Source: an uncultured Eubacteriales bacterium
GTDB taxonomy: Bacteria; Bacillota; Clostridia; Oscillospirales; Oscillospiraceae
Assembly (NCBI GenBank): GCA_902475515.1
Contig: CABSAB010000091.1
Location: forward strand, 1-6,389
Direction: 5' to 3'
Length of the DNA stretch: 6,389 nt
Position numbers and translations under genes: made by a program. Positions 1-5,663 of this stretch are shown in pieces. The notes beneath the pieces were generated by a model, which was given only the letters and a program-made list of their open reading frames with translations, was not told the origin of the DNA and made no database searches. How positions within the stretch are numbered: position 1 is the first letter of the stretch; every line of letters starts with the position of its first letter.

Positions 1-1386
1 CTGACCAACAGGCGCACCGACGAGTACGGCGGCAGCACCGACAACCGCTGCCGTTACCTCATCGAGATTCTGGACGCCATCCGGGCCAGGGTGGGGCGGA
101 AGCTCCTCATTGAGGTGCGCATCTCCGGTACGGAATTTGAGGAGGGTGGCATCGACCTTCCCGAGGGTCTCCGCATTGCCGAACGTATTCAGGACCATCT
201 GGATATCCTTCAGGTCTCTGCCGGTATGCACAATCCCAAGTGGATGACCTGGGTGCATCCCTGCGGCTTCCGGCCCAAGACGCCCAATGTGGAAGTGGCG
301 GAGTATTTCAAAAAGTCCGGCAAGATCCATGTGCCCATCGTCACCCTGGGAGCCATTGATTCCCTGGATTCCGCCGAACAGATCATTGCCGAGGGTAAGG
401 CTGACCTGGTGACCATGGCGAGAAGCCTCATTGCGGACCCCGAGCTGATCCACAAGGGTATTGCCGGCCACGGCAAAGATATAACGCCCTGCATCAAATG
501 TATGCGCTGCCACGATTCCACCGTCTACGGGCATCATTTCCAGTGCTCCGTGAACCCCACGGCGGGGCTGGACGCCTGCATTGGAAAACTGGTACAGCCA
601 CCCCAGCGGGCAAAAAAGGTCGCCGTCATCGGCGGCGGCCCGGCGGGTATGAAGGCTGCCTGTGTGGCCGCCGACCGGGGCCATCAGGTCACCCTGTTCG
701 AGCAGAGCGGCCGGCTGGGCGGTATGCTTCACTATGCGGGTCACTTCTCTTTCAAGTACCCCGTCAAGGACTATATGAACTGGCTGACCGAGCAGGTGGC
801 GCAGCGGGACATCACCGTGAAGCTGAACACAAAAGCCACACCGGAAACCGTTTCGGGCTATGACGCCGTGCTGGCGGCCATTGGCGCGGAGCCGCTGATT
901 CTGCCGGTGCCCGGGGTGGAGCAGGCGAAGATCGCCATAAACACGCTGGGCCACGAGGATACGTTGGGGGCCTCCGTCATTGTCATCGGCGGCGGCCAGG
1001 TGGGCTGTGAGACCGCTCTGCATTATGCAAAGCTCGGCAAACAGGTTATGGTTATGGAAATGCAAACATCGCTGGCCCCCGACGCATCCACCACCGGCCG
1101 AAACGAGCTTATGACCGAGATCGGCCGGGAACCGAACTTCACCGTCCTCACCGGAGCCAAATGTATTTCCATTACAGCCACCTCCGTCACCTACATAAAG
1201 GACGGCAAGGAGGAGACTGTTACCGCCGACAGCGTCGTTCTGGCCGCCGGCATGAAGTCCAAAACCCAGGAGGCGGATTCCTTCATCGGCACTGCGCCGG
1301 AATTCTCCGAGATCGGTGACTGCGTCCGGGCGCGCACTGTGGAGTGGGCCACCAAGGAGGCCTATTACGCCGCAGTCAATCTGTAA
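1..1386 (+). CDS. NADH:flavin oxidoreductase / 2,4-dienoyl-CoA reductase-like flavoenzyme, 5'-truncated
   Basis: The reading frame is open from base 1, so the start lies upstream. The visible 461 residues are the C-terminal two thirds of an Old Yellow Enzyme-type protein related to FadH and trimethylamine dehydrogenase (about 650-730 residues when complete). The fragment opens with the end of the FMN TIM barrel, including the family signature around RRTDEYGGS (residues 4-12) and the FMN-phosphate region MARSLIADPE (139-148). Cys164, 167, 170 and 182 form a 4Fe-4S motif. Two Rossmann motifs follow, VAVIGGGPAG (207-216, FAD) and VIVIGGGQVG (326-335, NAD(P)H), and the end, EIGDC, is typical of the FAD domain. 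Such enzymes pass electrons from NAD(P)H via FAD and Fe-S to FMN and reduce activated C=C bonds or related substrates in the cytoplasm. The MFS gene 70 bases downstream suggests substrate uptake. The actual substrate cannot be read from the sequence. Confidence 0.93.
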   Translation: MTNRRTDEYGGSTDNRCRYLIEILDAIRARVGRKLLIEVRISGTEFEEGGIDLPEGLRIAERIQDHLDILQVSAGMHNPKWMTWVHPCGFRPKTPNVEVAEYFKKSGKIHVPIVTLGAIDSLDSAEQIIAEGKADLVTMARSLIADPELIHKGIAGHGKDITPCIKCMRCHDSTVYGHHFQCSVNPTAGLDACIGKLVQPPQRAKKVAVIGGGPAGMKAACVAADRGHQVTLFEQSGRLGGMLHYAGHFSFKYPVKDYMNWLTEQVAQRDITVKLNTKATPETVSGYDAVLAAIGAEPLILPVPGVEQAKIAINTLGHEDTLGASVIVIGGGQVGCETALHYAKLGKQVMVMEMQTSLAPDASTTGRNELMTEIGREPNFTVLTGAKCISITATSVTYIKDGKEETVTADSVVLAAGMKSKTQEADSFIGTAPEFSEIGDCVRARTVEWATKEAYYAAVNL

Positions 1387-1407
1387 GCAATCCATACTAT
1401 AAAGGGT

Positions 1408-1437
1408 AAAAAAGCCGGGGCGGGAAACCCACCCCGG
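1408..1437 (-). terminator. Hairpin with U-tract on the minus strand, between two plus-strand genes
   Basis: CCGGGGCGGG (1415-1424) and CCCACCCCGG (1428-1437) form a 10-bp stem with an AAA loop. On the plus-strand RNA one pair is a C/A mismatch and no U-tract follows. On the minus-strand RNA the same position is a G-U wobble, so the stem is complete, and six U residues (complement of A 1408-1413) come one base after it. It is therefore built as an intrinsic terminator for leftward transcription. In the plus direction it may act only as an mRNA-stabilising or processing hairpin between the reductase and transporter genes. Confidence 0.55.
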
Positions 1438-1441
1438 ATAG

Positions 1442-1450
1442 AAGGAGAGA
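1442..1450 (+). promoter_or_regulatory. Ribosome binding site of the MFS gene
   Basis: AAGGAGAGA lies 6 bases before the ATG at 1457. It is a strong Shine-Dalgarno match and fixes the start codon of the transporter gene. Confidence 0.8.
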
Positions 1451-1456
1451 ATTGTT

Positions 1457-2755
1457 ATGACAAATCAGACCCAAGAAAAGGATATTTCCCTGGTCAGCCC
1501 GAATTTCGGCGTAAAAGGCTGGGGAATCCTGATTCTGACCTTCCTGTGCATTTTCCTGGACTCCTCGCTCATCAACGACTCACTCAATGTGGTCATCGAC
1601 GTATTCGCCGGGCAGCACCAGTGGAACAGCAACATGCTCTATGGTTTTTCCACTGTCACCGCCTGGATCGCCGTGGCCGGCGCCGCCCTGTGGGGTGTGC
1701 TTTCCAGCAAAATCACCATCCGTTGGAGCTGGGCCGTTTCCCTGCTGATCACAGGCGTGGCATGCCTGTTCTGGGGCAGGGCATCTTCTCCGACAGTATA
1801 TTTCATCTGTCTGGCAGTCTCCGCTGTGGGCGGCATGGGCTTCTGCTACATCTGCTCTTTGAATGTGATTTCCAACTGGTTCCCCCGGAAAAAGGGCATG
1901 GCCATGGGCTGGGTGACCATCGGATTCCCCCTGTCTGCCGCCGTGACCTCTCAGGTGGTAGGCAAGCTGGTGGCCCGGGGCGGCCTACAGCAGGTGTATA
2001 CCGTCTATGCCGTTGCATCTTTCGTGCTGTGCGTGCTGGTGGCGCTGTTTGTGCGGGATTATCCCGAGCAGGCAGGCGCTTATCCGGACAACAACCATAA
2101 ATTCGATAACGAAGCGGCGAAAAAAGAACTTCAAGAGGGCCTGGAGTACATGAAAAACTCCCCCTGGACCGTCAAAAAGCTGTTTGCCACGGGCAAGGTC
2201 TGGATGATTGCCATTGCCCTGGGCATTATGGAACTGCTCAGCCTGGGGATCATGACCAACTTTGTCCCCCGGATGATGCAGGCAGGCTATGTGCAAGACG
2301 GCGGCCCAGCTCCCATCATCTTTATGATGCTGGGCATCGCGGGCATCCTGGCATGCGTGGGCAGCGTGGGCTGCGGGATCCTGGACGCCAAACTGGGGCC
2401 CAAGAAGGCCATTCAGATCACCATGGTGGTGGCCATCATTGCCATCGTGCTGAACCTGATCCCCACCACTCCCACCAAGTTCGCCTCCCTGCCGTTCCTG
2501 GCCATTATGCTGGGCGGCGCGGCCAACTATCTGGTGTCCCTGACCAATACCATCTGGGGCCGCTACGATTTTCCCATGGCCTATAAGGTCCTCAAGCCCA
2601 TGGTGGCAGCCATCGGCGCTTTGGGCGTGTCCATTGTGGGCATTCTGGGGCGGACGTTCAGCTACGGCGTTTCCTATGCGGTGCTGGCAGTTCTCACTGT
2701 CATCGCCCTGATCCTCATCTCCCAGGTGGATGACACCACCATCGGACGCGGTTGA
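1457..2755 (+). CDS. MFS transporter (OFA-like), 12 membrane helices
   Basis: This 432-residue protein is an inner-membrane secondary carrier of the Major Facilitator Superfamily. Hydrophobic segments lie at roughly 20-38, 60-81, 90-107, 113-133, 150-170, 180-199, 249-270, 287-307, 318-336, 345-363, 378-399 and 401-421, giving the usual 6+6 layout with a charged central loop at 200-245. The loop between helices 4 and 5 reads NWFPRKKGMAMGW (140-152), a pattern common in the oxalate/formate antiporter-like (OFA) and monocarboxylate-like MFS groups. The segment FVRDYPEQAGAYPDN after helix 6 also fits that group. The start is fixed by the ribosome binding site. The gene follows the flavin reductase by 70 bases without a forward terminator or evident promoter, so co-transcription is likely, and it may import the reductase substrate or export its product. 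Family assignment is firm; substrate and direction are unknown. Confidence 0.9.
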   Translation: MTNQTQEKDISLVSPNFGVKGWGILILTFLCIFLDSSLINDSLNVVIDVFAGQHQWNSNMLYGFSTVTAWIAVAGAALWGVLSSKITIRWSWAVSLLITGVACLFWGRASSPTVYFICLAVSAVGGMGFCYICSLNVISNWFPRKKGMAMGWVTIGFPLSAAVTSQVVGKLVARGGLQQVYTVYAVASFVLCVLVALFVRDYPEQAGAYPDNNHKFDNEAAKKELQEGLEYMKNSPWTVKKLFATGKVWMIAIALGIMELLSLGIMTNFVPRMMQAGYVQDGGPAPIIFMMLGIAGILACVGSVGCGILDAKLGPKKAIQITMVVAIIAIVLNLIPTTPTKFASLPFLAIMLGGAANYLVSLTNTIWGRYDFPMAYKVLKPMVAAIGALGVSIVGILGRTFSYGVSYAVLAVLTVIALILISQVDDTTIGRG

Positions 2756-2808
2756 TCCCGCATTTCTGACCAGCCTCAAAAACAGGCCCCCAGCGAATAT
2801 TTGGCCAA

Positions 2809-2841
2809 ATCCGAATGACGCCGCCGCGGGCAATTTCGGAT
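2809..2841. repeat. Inverted repeat, ATCCGAA / TTCGGAT
   Basis: Perfect 7-bp arms at 2809-2815 and 2835-2841 enclose a GC-rich loop that may itself pair weakly (GCC 2820-2822 with GGC 2829-2831). No T-run follows. It lies just before the main terminator in the MFS 3' region and could help 3'-end stability. The function is unproven. Confidence 0.35.
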
Positions 2842-2847
2842 AGACCG

Positions 2848-2885
2848 ATCCCCCACCCCTGACATAACCAGGTGTGGGGGATTTT
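2848..2885 (+). terminator. Intrinsic-type terminator after the MFS gene
   Basis: ATCCCCCAC (2848-2856) pairs perfectly with GTGGGGGAT (2874-2882). One mismatch and a further 4-bp stem (2858-2861 with 2869-2872) close a 7-base loop. The stem runs into TTTT at 2882-2885. The tail is short, so termination may be incomplete. The hairpin sits between the convergent MFS and XRE genes, but its minus-strand side has no U-tract. Confidence 0.65.
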
Positions 2886-2911
2886 GGCTGTTCAAATCAG
2901 ATATCGCGCCC

Positions 2912-3181
2912 CTACAGCTTCACCTCGTCGGAATCGCCGCACAGCCATTCCATGGAGACATTCAGGGCCTTGGCCAGCATGCGCAGTTCTCCGTCGCAGA
3001 CATGGCGCTGGCCCTTTTCAATGCGGGAGATGATCAGCGGGGTCATTTCCATGCCCATAAATTGAATTTTCCGTGCCAGGGCGTCCTGCGTCAGAGGCGG
3101 CTTTTGCAGCGCGCGGCCCAGACGCACCCGCTGGGCACAGAGATTCCCGGGGATCAAAAACATACTCTTTGGCATTTCCAC
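2912..3181 (-). CDS. Small XRE-family helix-turn-helix transcriptional regulator
   Basis: This 89-residue cytoplasmic protein is almost entirely one Cro/CI-type DNA-binding domain. LTQDALARKI (30-39) matches the first helix of the HTH, TPLIISRIEKGQR (47-59) is the recognition helix with the diagnostic S-x-I-E-x-G-x-R pattern, and LRMLAKALNVSMEWLCGD (66-83) is the usual closing helix pair. A Met-rich stretch between the two HTH helices (FMGMEM, 41-46) makes the turn slightly longer than typical. There is no sensor or dimerisation domain. AGGAAG at 3191-3186 lies 4 bases before the GTG at 3181 and 10 bases before an ATG at 3175; GTG is listed, but the ATG (87 residues) is nearly as likely. The gene is divergent from the ribbon-helix-helix gene and shares an AT-rich control region with it, which suggests autoregulation and control of that neighbour. 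The targets are inference. Confidence 0.85.
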   Translation of the reverse strand: MEMPKSMFLIPGNLCAQRVRLGRALQKPPLTQDALARKIQFMGMEMTPLIISRIEKGQRHVCDGELRMLAKALNVSMEWLCGDSDEVKL

Positions 3182-3221
3182 GTTTCTTCCTATCTAAAAC
3201 AGATTTTTTATATCTTTATAG

Positions 3222-3249
3222 TTGATTTTATATGGAAATAAGATATAAT
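3222..3249 (+). promoter_or_regulatory. Candidate promoter of the ribbon-helix-helix gene
   Basis: TTGATT (3222-3227) and a perfect TATAAT (3244-3249) are separated by 16 bases. The predicted start near 3256 would give a leader of about 55 bases that contains the TATCTA-ATA-TAGATA palindrome. Confidence 0.6.
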
Positions 3250-3255
3250 TCAGAA
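3227..3255 (-). promoter_or_regulatory. Candidate promoter of the XRE regulator
   Basis: Read on the minus strand, TTCTGA (3255-3250) and TATAAA (3232-3227) are separated by 17 bases. The -10 is a good sigma-A match and the -35 is weak. Transcription would start near 3220, giving a leader of about 40 bases. The elements overlap those of the divergent promoter, so the two promoters would compete. Confidence 0.4.
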
Positions 3256-3262
3256 TAGACAC

Positions 3263-3289
3263 GATAGAAAATATCTAATATAGATAGAA
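3263..3289. promoter_or_regulatory. Candidate operator: TATCTA-ATA-TAGATA palindrome within repeated GATAGAA boxes
   Basis: A perfect inverted repeat with 6-bp arms occupies 3272-3286. GATAGAA occurs as a direct repeat at 3263 and 3283, exactly 20 bases apart. A related ATCT-N5-AGAT inverted repeat sits at 3192-3204, next to the ribosome binding site of the divergent XRE gene. The position just downstream of the plus-strand promoter fits a repressor-binding site. Which of the two small DNA-binding proteins would bind is not known. Confidence 0.45.
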
Positions 3290-3310
3290 TATGGGAAAAA
3301 GGTGGTTTTT

Positions 3311-3505
3311 ATGAGTACAAAAACGCTGTCTGTCCGTATTGACGAAGAACTGGTGCGCAAGCTGCACATCGCTTCCGCCCACGAGGGCCGCTCTGCCAGC
3401 GGCCAGGCGGGTATCCTGATCCGGCACTTTGTATCCGCCTACGAAAAGCAGCACCCGGAGCTGTTCCGCACCGGAAATTCCCCCGCAACCCCCGGCAATT
3501 GCTGA
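3311..3505 (+). CDS. Ribbon-helix-helix (Arc/CopG-type) small DNA-binding protein
   Basis: This 64-residue protein has the layout of the MetJ/Arc/CopG superfamily. A short strand KTLSVRI (4-10) would pair with its dimer partner to contact DNA, a first helix covers 11-24, a GRS turn lies at 26-28, and a second helix covers about 29-46. The last 15 residues are Pro/Gly-rich and probably disordered. The ATG at 3311 is preferred because AAGGTGG (3299-3305) lies 5 bases before it; an in-frame GTG at 3302 lies inside that ribosome binding site. Many such proteins are antitoxins or plasmid regulators, but no toxin-like gene adjoins it: the next gene is a transporter and the other neighbour an XRE regulator. 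It more likely acts as a transcription factor, perhaps for itself or the symporter gene. No clear terminator follows, so read-through into the symporter gene is possible. Confidence 0.75.
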   Translation: MSTKTLSVRIDEELVRKLHIASAHEGRSASGQAGILIRHFVSAYEKQHPELFRTGNSPATPGNC

Positions 3506-3637
3506 GGTCAGCCCGAGATCATCGTCATTTCCTCTGAAACCTGCCATTATTTTTGTGTATCTTGCCGTGCAGCCGTCCGTTGACTTTTGCAATTTTCTGT
3601 GTTAAAGTATCATCGCACCAAAGCAATAAATTGCAAT
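3495..3637. repeat. Cluster of GCAAT/ATTGC boxes around the symporter promoter
   Basis: GCAATTGC (3495-3502), TTGCAATT (3587-3594), GCAAT-AA-ATTGC (3623-3634) and ATTGCAAT (3630-3637) lie within 143 bases. TTGCAATT and its exact complement AATTGCAA (3629-3636) flank the -10 region as an 8-bp inverted repeat. One copy sits between -35 and -10 and another just before the ribosome binding site, which are normal places for repressor operators. The binding protein is unknown. Confidence 0.4.
3580..3608 (+). promoter_or_regulatory. Candidate promoter of the symporter gene
   Basis: TTGACT (3580-3585) and TAAAGT (3603-3608) are separated by 17 bases. A TG one base before the -10 gives an extended -10 element that may offset its weakness. 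The predicted start near 3615 gives a leader of about 40 bases. Confidence 0.55.
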
Positions 3638-3655
3638 CGTTGAGGAGAGATGGAA

Positions 3656-5194
3656 ATGGCATTGAAACTCATTATGCTGGTGGCGTTCTTTGCGGTGATG
3701 GTGGCAGTGGGCTTCTACTGCCGGGCCCACACCACAGACGTCAGCGGCTTTGTTCTGGGCGGCCGTTCCGTGGGGCCCTGGCTCACGGCATTCGCCTATG
3801 GTACCTCCTACTTTTCCGCGGTGATCTTTGTGGGCTATGCGGGCCAGTTCGGCTGGAAGTTCGGCATTGCCTCCACCTGGATCGGCATTGGAAACGCCGT
3901 GATCGGTTCCCTGCTGGCCTGGGCCGTGCTGGGCCGCCGGACGCGGATCATGACCCAGCATCTGGGCTCCGCCACCATGCCTCAGTTCTTCGGCCAGCGT
4001 TTTAACAGCCCCTCGCTGAAGATTGGCGCCTCGGTGATCGTGTTCATCTTCCTGATCCCCTACACCGCTTCGCTGTATAACGGCCTTTCCCGGCTGTTCG
4101 GCATGGCATTCAACATCGACTACTCCGTGTGCATTCTGCTCATGAGTGTACTGACAGCAGTCTACGTCATTGCCGGCGGCTACATGGCCACGGCCGTCAA
4201 TGATTTTATTCAGGGCATCATCATGCTGGTGGGTATTGTGGTGGTCATCGCCGCAGTGCTGATGAGCAAGGGCGGCTTCCTGGCAGCCCTGGATGGGCTG
4301 GCACAGGTCAGTGACGAAACAGTTTCCGCCACCCCGGGCGTGTTCAACTCCTTCTTCGGCCCGGACCCGCTGGGGCTGCTGTTTGTGGTGATTCTCACCA
4401 GCCTCGGCACCTGGGGCCTTCCCCAGATGGTGCAGAAGTTCTACGCCATCAAATCCGAGAGCGACATCAAGAAGGGGATGATCATCTCCACCTTCTTCGC
4501 CATTGTGGTGGCCGGCGGCTGCTACTTCCTGGGCGGCTTCGGGCGGCTGTTCTCCGATCAGGTGGATCTCGCCGCCGGGGGCTTCGATTCCATCATCCCG
4601 GCCATGCTCTCCGGGCTTCCGTCCATTCTCATTGGACTGGTGGTGATCCTGGTACTATCAGCGTCCATGTCCACCCTGTCCTCTCTGGTAATGGCCTCGG
4701 CTTCCACCCTGACCATTGATTTCCTCAAGGGCAACTTCATTAAGAAGATGGAGGAAAAGCAGCAGGTGCTGTGCATCCGGCTGCTGGTGGTGGTGTTTAT
4801 CGCCATCTCCGCCGTCATCGCCCTGGTGCAGTACAAATCCAATGTGACGTTCATCGCCCAGCTCATGGGCATCTCCTGGGGCGCGCTGGCCGGTGCGTTC
4901 CTGGCGCCGTTCCTCTACAGCCTGTATTGGAAAAAGACCACCAAGGCCGCCTGCTGGGTTTGCTTTATCTTCGGCAGTGTGCTGATGGTCGCCAATATGC
5001 TGTTTCGGACCAGCTTCCCGGCGCTGCTGCAATCCCCCATCAACTGCGGCGCCATTGCCATGCTGGCAGGGCTGGTGATCGTTCCGGTGGTGAGCCTTCT
5101 GACCCCCAAGCCGGATCACGCGCTGGTGGAGGACGCTTTCGCCTGCTACAACAAAACCACGGAGGTCCCCCAGAAAACCGCCTTGGGGAACTGA
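3656..5194 (+). CDS. Sodium:solute symporter, SSS family
   Basis: This 512-residue membrane protein has about 13 hydrophobic helices, starting at residue 2 and ending near 482, the normal size and topology for the SSS family (PutP, PanF and relatives). LGGRSVGPWLTAFAYGTS (34-51) is the family's first loop and helix 2. SASMSTLSS (335-343) is the helix-8 region in which Ser339-Thr340 align with the PutP Na2-site pair Ser340-Thr341. The position of the PutP sodium ligand Asp55 is Tyr52 here, so proline is not a safe substrate guess. These carriers use the sodium gradient to import amino acids, organic acids, vitamins or sugars. GAGGAG (3642-3647) lies 8 bases before the ATG at 3656; an ATG at 3650 is too close to it. 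The gene has its own promoter and terminator, so it is probably monocistronic. The substrate is unknown. Confidence 0.9.
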   Translation: MALKLIMLVAFFAVMVAVGFYCRAHTTDVSGFVLGGRSVGPWLTAFAYGTSYFSAVIFVGYAGQFGWKFGIASTWIGIGNAVIGSLLAWAVLGRRTRIMTQHLGSATMPQFFGQRFNSPSLKIGASVIVFIFLIPYTASLYNGLSRLFGMAFNIDYSVCILLMSVLTAVYVIAGGYMATAVNDFIQGIIMLVGIVVVIAAVLMSKGGFLAALDGLAQVSDETVSATPGVFNSFFGPDPLGLLFVVILTSLGTWGLPQMVQKFYAIKSESDIKKGMIISTFFAIVVAGGCYFLGGFGRLFSDQVDLAAGGFDSIIPAMLSGLPSILIGLVVILVLSASMSTLSSLVMASASTLTIDFLKGNFIKKMEEKQQVLCIRLLVVVFIAISAVIALVQYKSNVTFIAQLMGISWGALAGAFLAPFLYSLYWKKTTKAACWVCFIFGSVLMVANMLFRTSFPALLQSPINCGAIAMLAGLVIVPVVSLLTPKPDHALVEDAFACYNKTTEVPQKTALGN

Positions 5195-5202
5195 TTCAGA
5201 TC

Positions 5203-5230
5203 AAAAGACCGCCTTCGGGCGGTCTTTTTT
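5203..5230 (+). terminator. Strong intrinsic terminator after the symporter gene
   Basis: GACCGCC (5207-5213) and GGCGGTC (5218-5224) form a perfect stem closed by a stable TTCG tetraloop. T 5225-5230 follows, and AAAA 5203-5206 precedes, extending the stem and giving a short U-tract on the other strand. It isolates the symporter gene from the aspS unit. Confidence 0.93.
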
Positions 5231-5350
5231 CATAAATACGGGCCGTTCGTCCCCAGAATCGTCAAAAACTTTTCCGGAATAATTTCCGCATTTTTGCACA
5301 TCCTGCATAGAAAGCCCCCGGAAAACCGGAAAGTTTATGCAAATAGCTAC
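5231..5350. other. Spacer with no recognisable gene
   Basis: No open frame here has a plausible start and ribosome binding site, and no RNA gene is recognisable. Short complementary pieces (TTTCCGG-like and CCGGAAA-like, plus TTTGCA 5293-5298 with TGCAAA 5338-5343) could fold but carry no clear signal. The region ends at the aspS promoter. Confidence 0.5.
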
Positions 5351-5379
5351 TTGACCCCGGGGCGCTTTATCGGTATAAT
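5351..5379 (+). promoter_or_regulatory. Sigma-A promoter of the aspS transcript
   Basis: TTGACC (5351-5356) and a perfect TATAAT (5374-5379) are separated by 17 bases, the best promoter in the window. The predicted start near 5386 lies about 20 bases before the first conserved T-box leader element. Confidence 0.88.
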
Positions 5380-5404
5380 GAACGAAATTGATATTCCAAA
5401 AGGC

Positions 5405-5663
5405 TATGATGGGAAAAAGTAAGATTACTCCACGCCATACAGAGAGCCGGGGCAGCTGAAAGCCGGCGGGCGCGTATTCCCAAAGAACATCCCGGAGCCG
5501 CAGCTCGAACGCAGAAATGCCAGTAGGGTGGGCCGTGGTCAGCACGTTACAGCTGAGTTTCATCACAATGAGCGGATTCGCAAGAATTCATATGGGTGGT
5601 ACCACGGAAGTGTTTTTTTGCCTTTCGTCCCATGTCTTTTTAGACGGGACGAGGGGCTTTTTT
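5405..5663 (+). promoter_or_regulatory. T-box riboswitch leader of aspS, candidate GAAC (Glu/Asn) specifier
   Basis: The leader has the conserved T-box elements in order: GATG (5408-5411) and AGTA (5418-5421) at the base of stem I, the distal AGAGAG bulge (5441-5446), a GCCGG/CCGGC stem (5446-5450, 5463-5467) with a CTGAAA-type terminal loop, GGAGC after stem I (5494-5498), an AGTAGGG...CGTTA segment (about 5522-5549), and the T-box GGGTGGTACCACG (5594-5606). The 3' strand of the specifier loop reads AAAGAACA (5482-5489), placing AAC (Asn) at 5486-5488 and overlapping GAA (Glu) at 5485-5487, with no GAC (Asp) there. In the antiterminator, ATGGG (5592-5596) pairs with CCCAT (5629-5633), TGGTACC bulges out, and ACG (5604-5606) pairs with CGT (5626-5628). 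The same bases 5626-5631 form the terminator instead. Uncharged tRNA binding would therefore switch on aspS transcription. Confidence 0.93.
5620..5663 (+). terminator. T-box leader terminator upstream of aspS
   Basis: GCCTTTCGTCCC (5620-5631) pairs with GGGACGAGGGGC (5646-5657) over 12 pairs including G-U wobbles. An inner GTCT/AGAC stem (5634-5637, 5642-5645) has a TTTT loop, and T 5658-5663 follows. It is mutually exclusive with the antiterminator, which takes bases 5626-5633. Confidence 0.9.

Noticed and set aside
1985..2833. 282-codon open frame on the minus strand opposite the MFS gene
   Set aside because: Its translation is a His/Gly/Asp/Gln-rich low-complexity shadow typical of the antisense frame of a GC-rich membrane protein gene, with no domain and no ribosome binding site.
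3311..3505. Antitoxin of a type II toxin-antitoxin pair
   Set aside because: The fold fits, but no short toxin gene overlaps or follows; the next gene is a 512-residue symporter gene with its own promoter.
4658..5119. 153-codon minus-strand open frame opposite the symporter gene
   Set aside because: His/Gln/Gly-rich composition is expected from the antisense of a membrane protein gene; no independent evidence supports it.
5201..5566. 121-codon minus-strand open frame across the symporter terminator, aspS promoter and leader
   Set aside because: It overlaps three well-supported regulatory elements on the plus strand and shows no recognisable protein features.
5585..5604. GAATTC, CATATG and GGTACC in close succession, like a cloning polylinker
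   Set aside because: They fall inside the natural T-box antiterminator, whose conserved sequence supplies GGTACC; the flanking bases pair as expected for the riboswitch.
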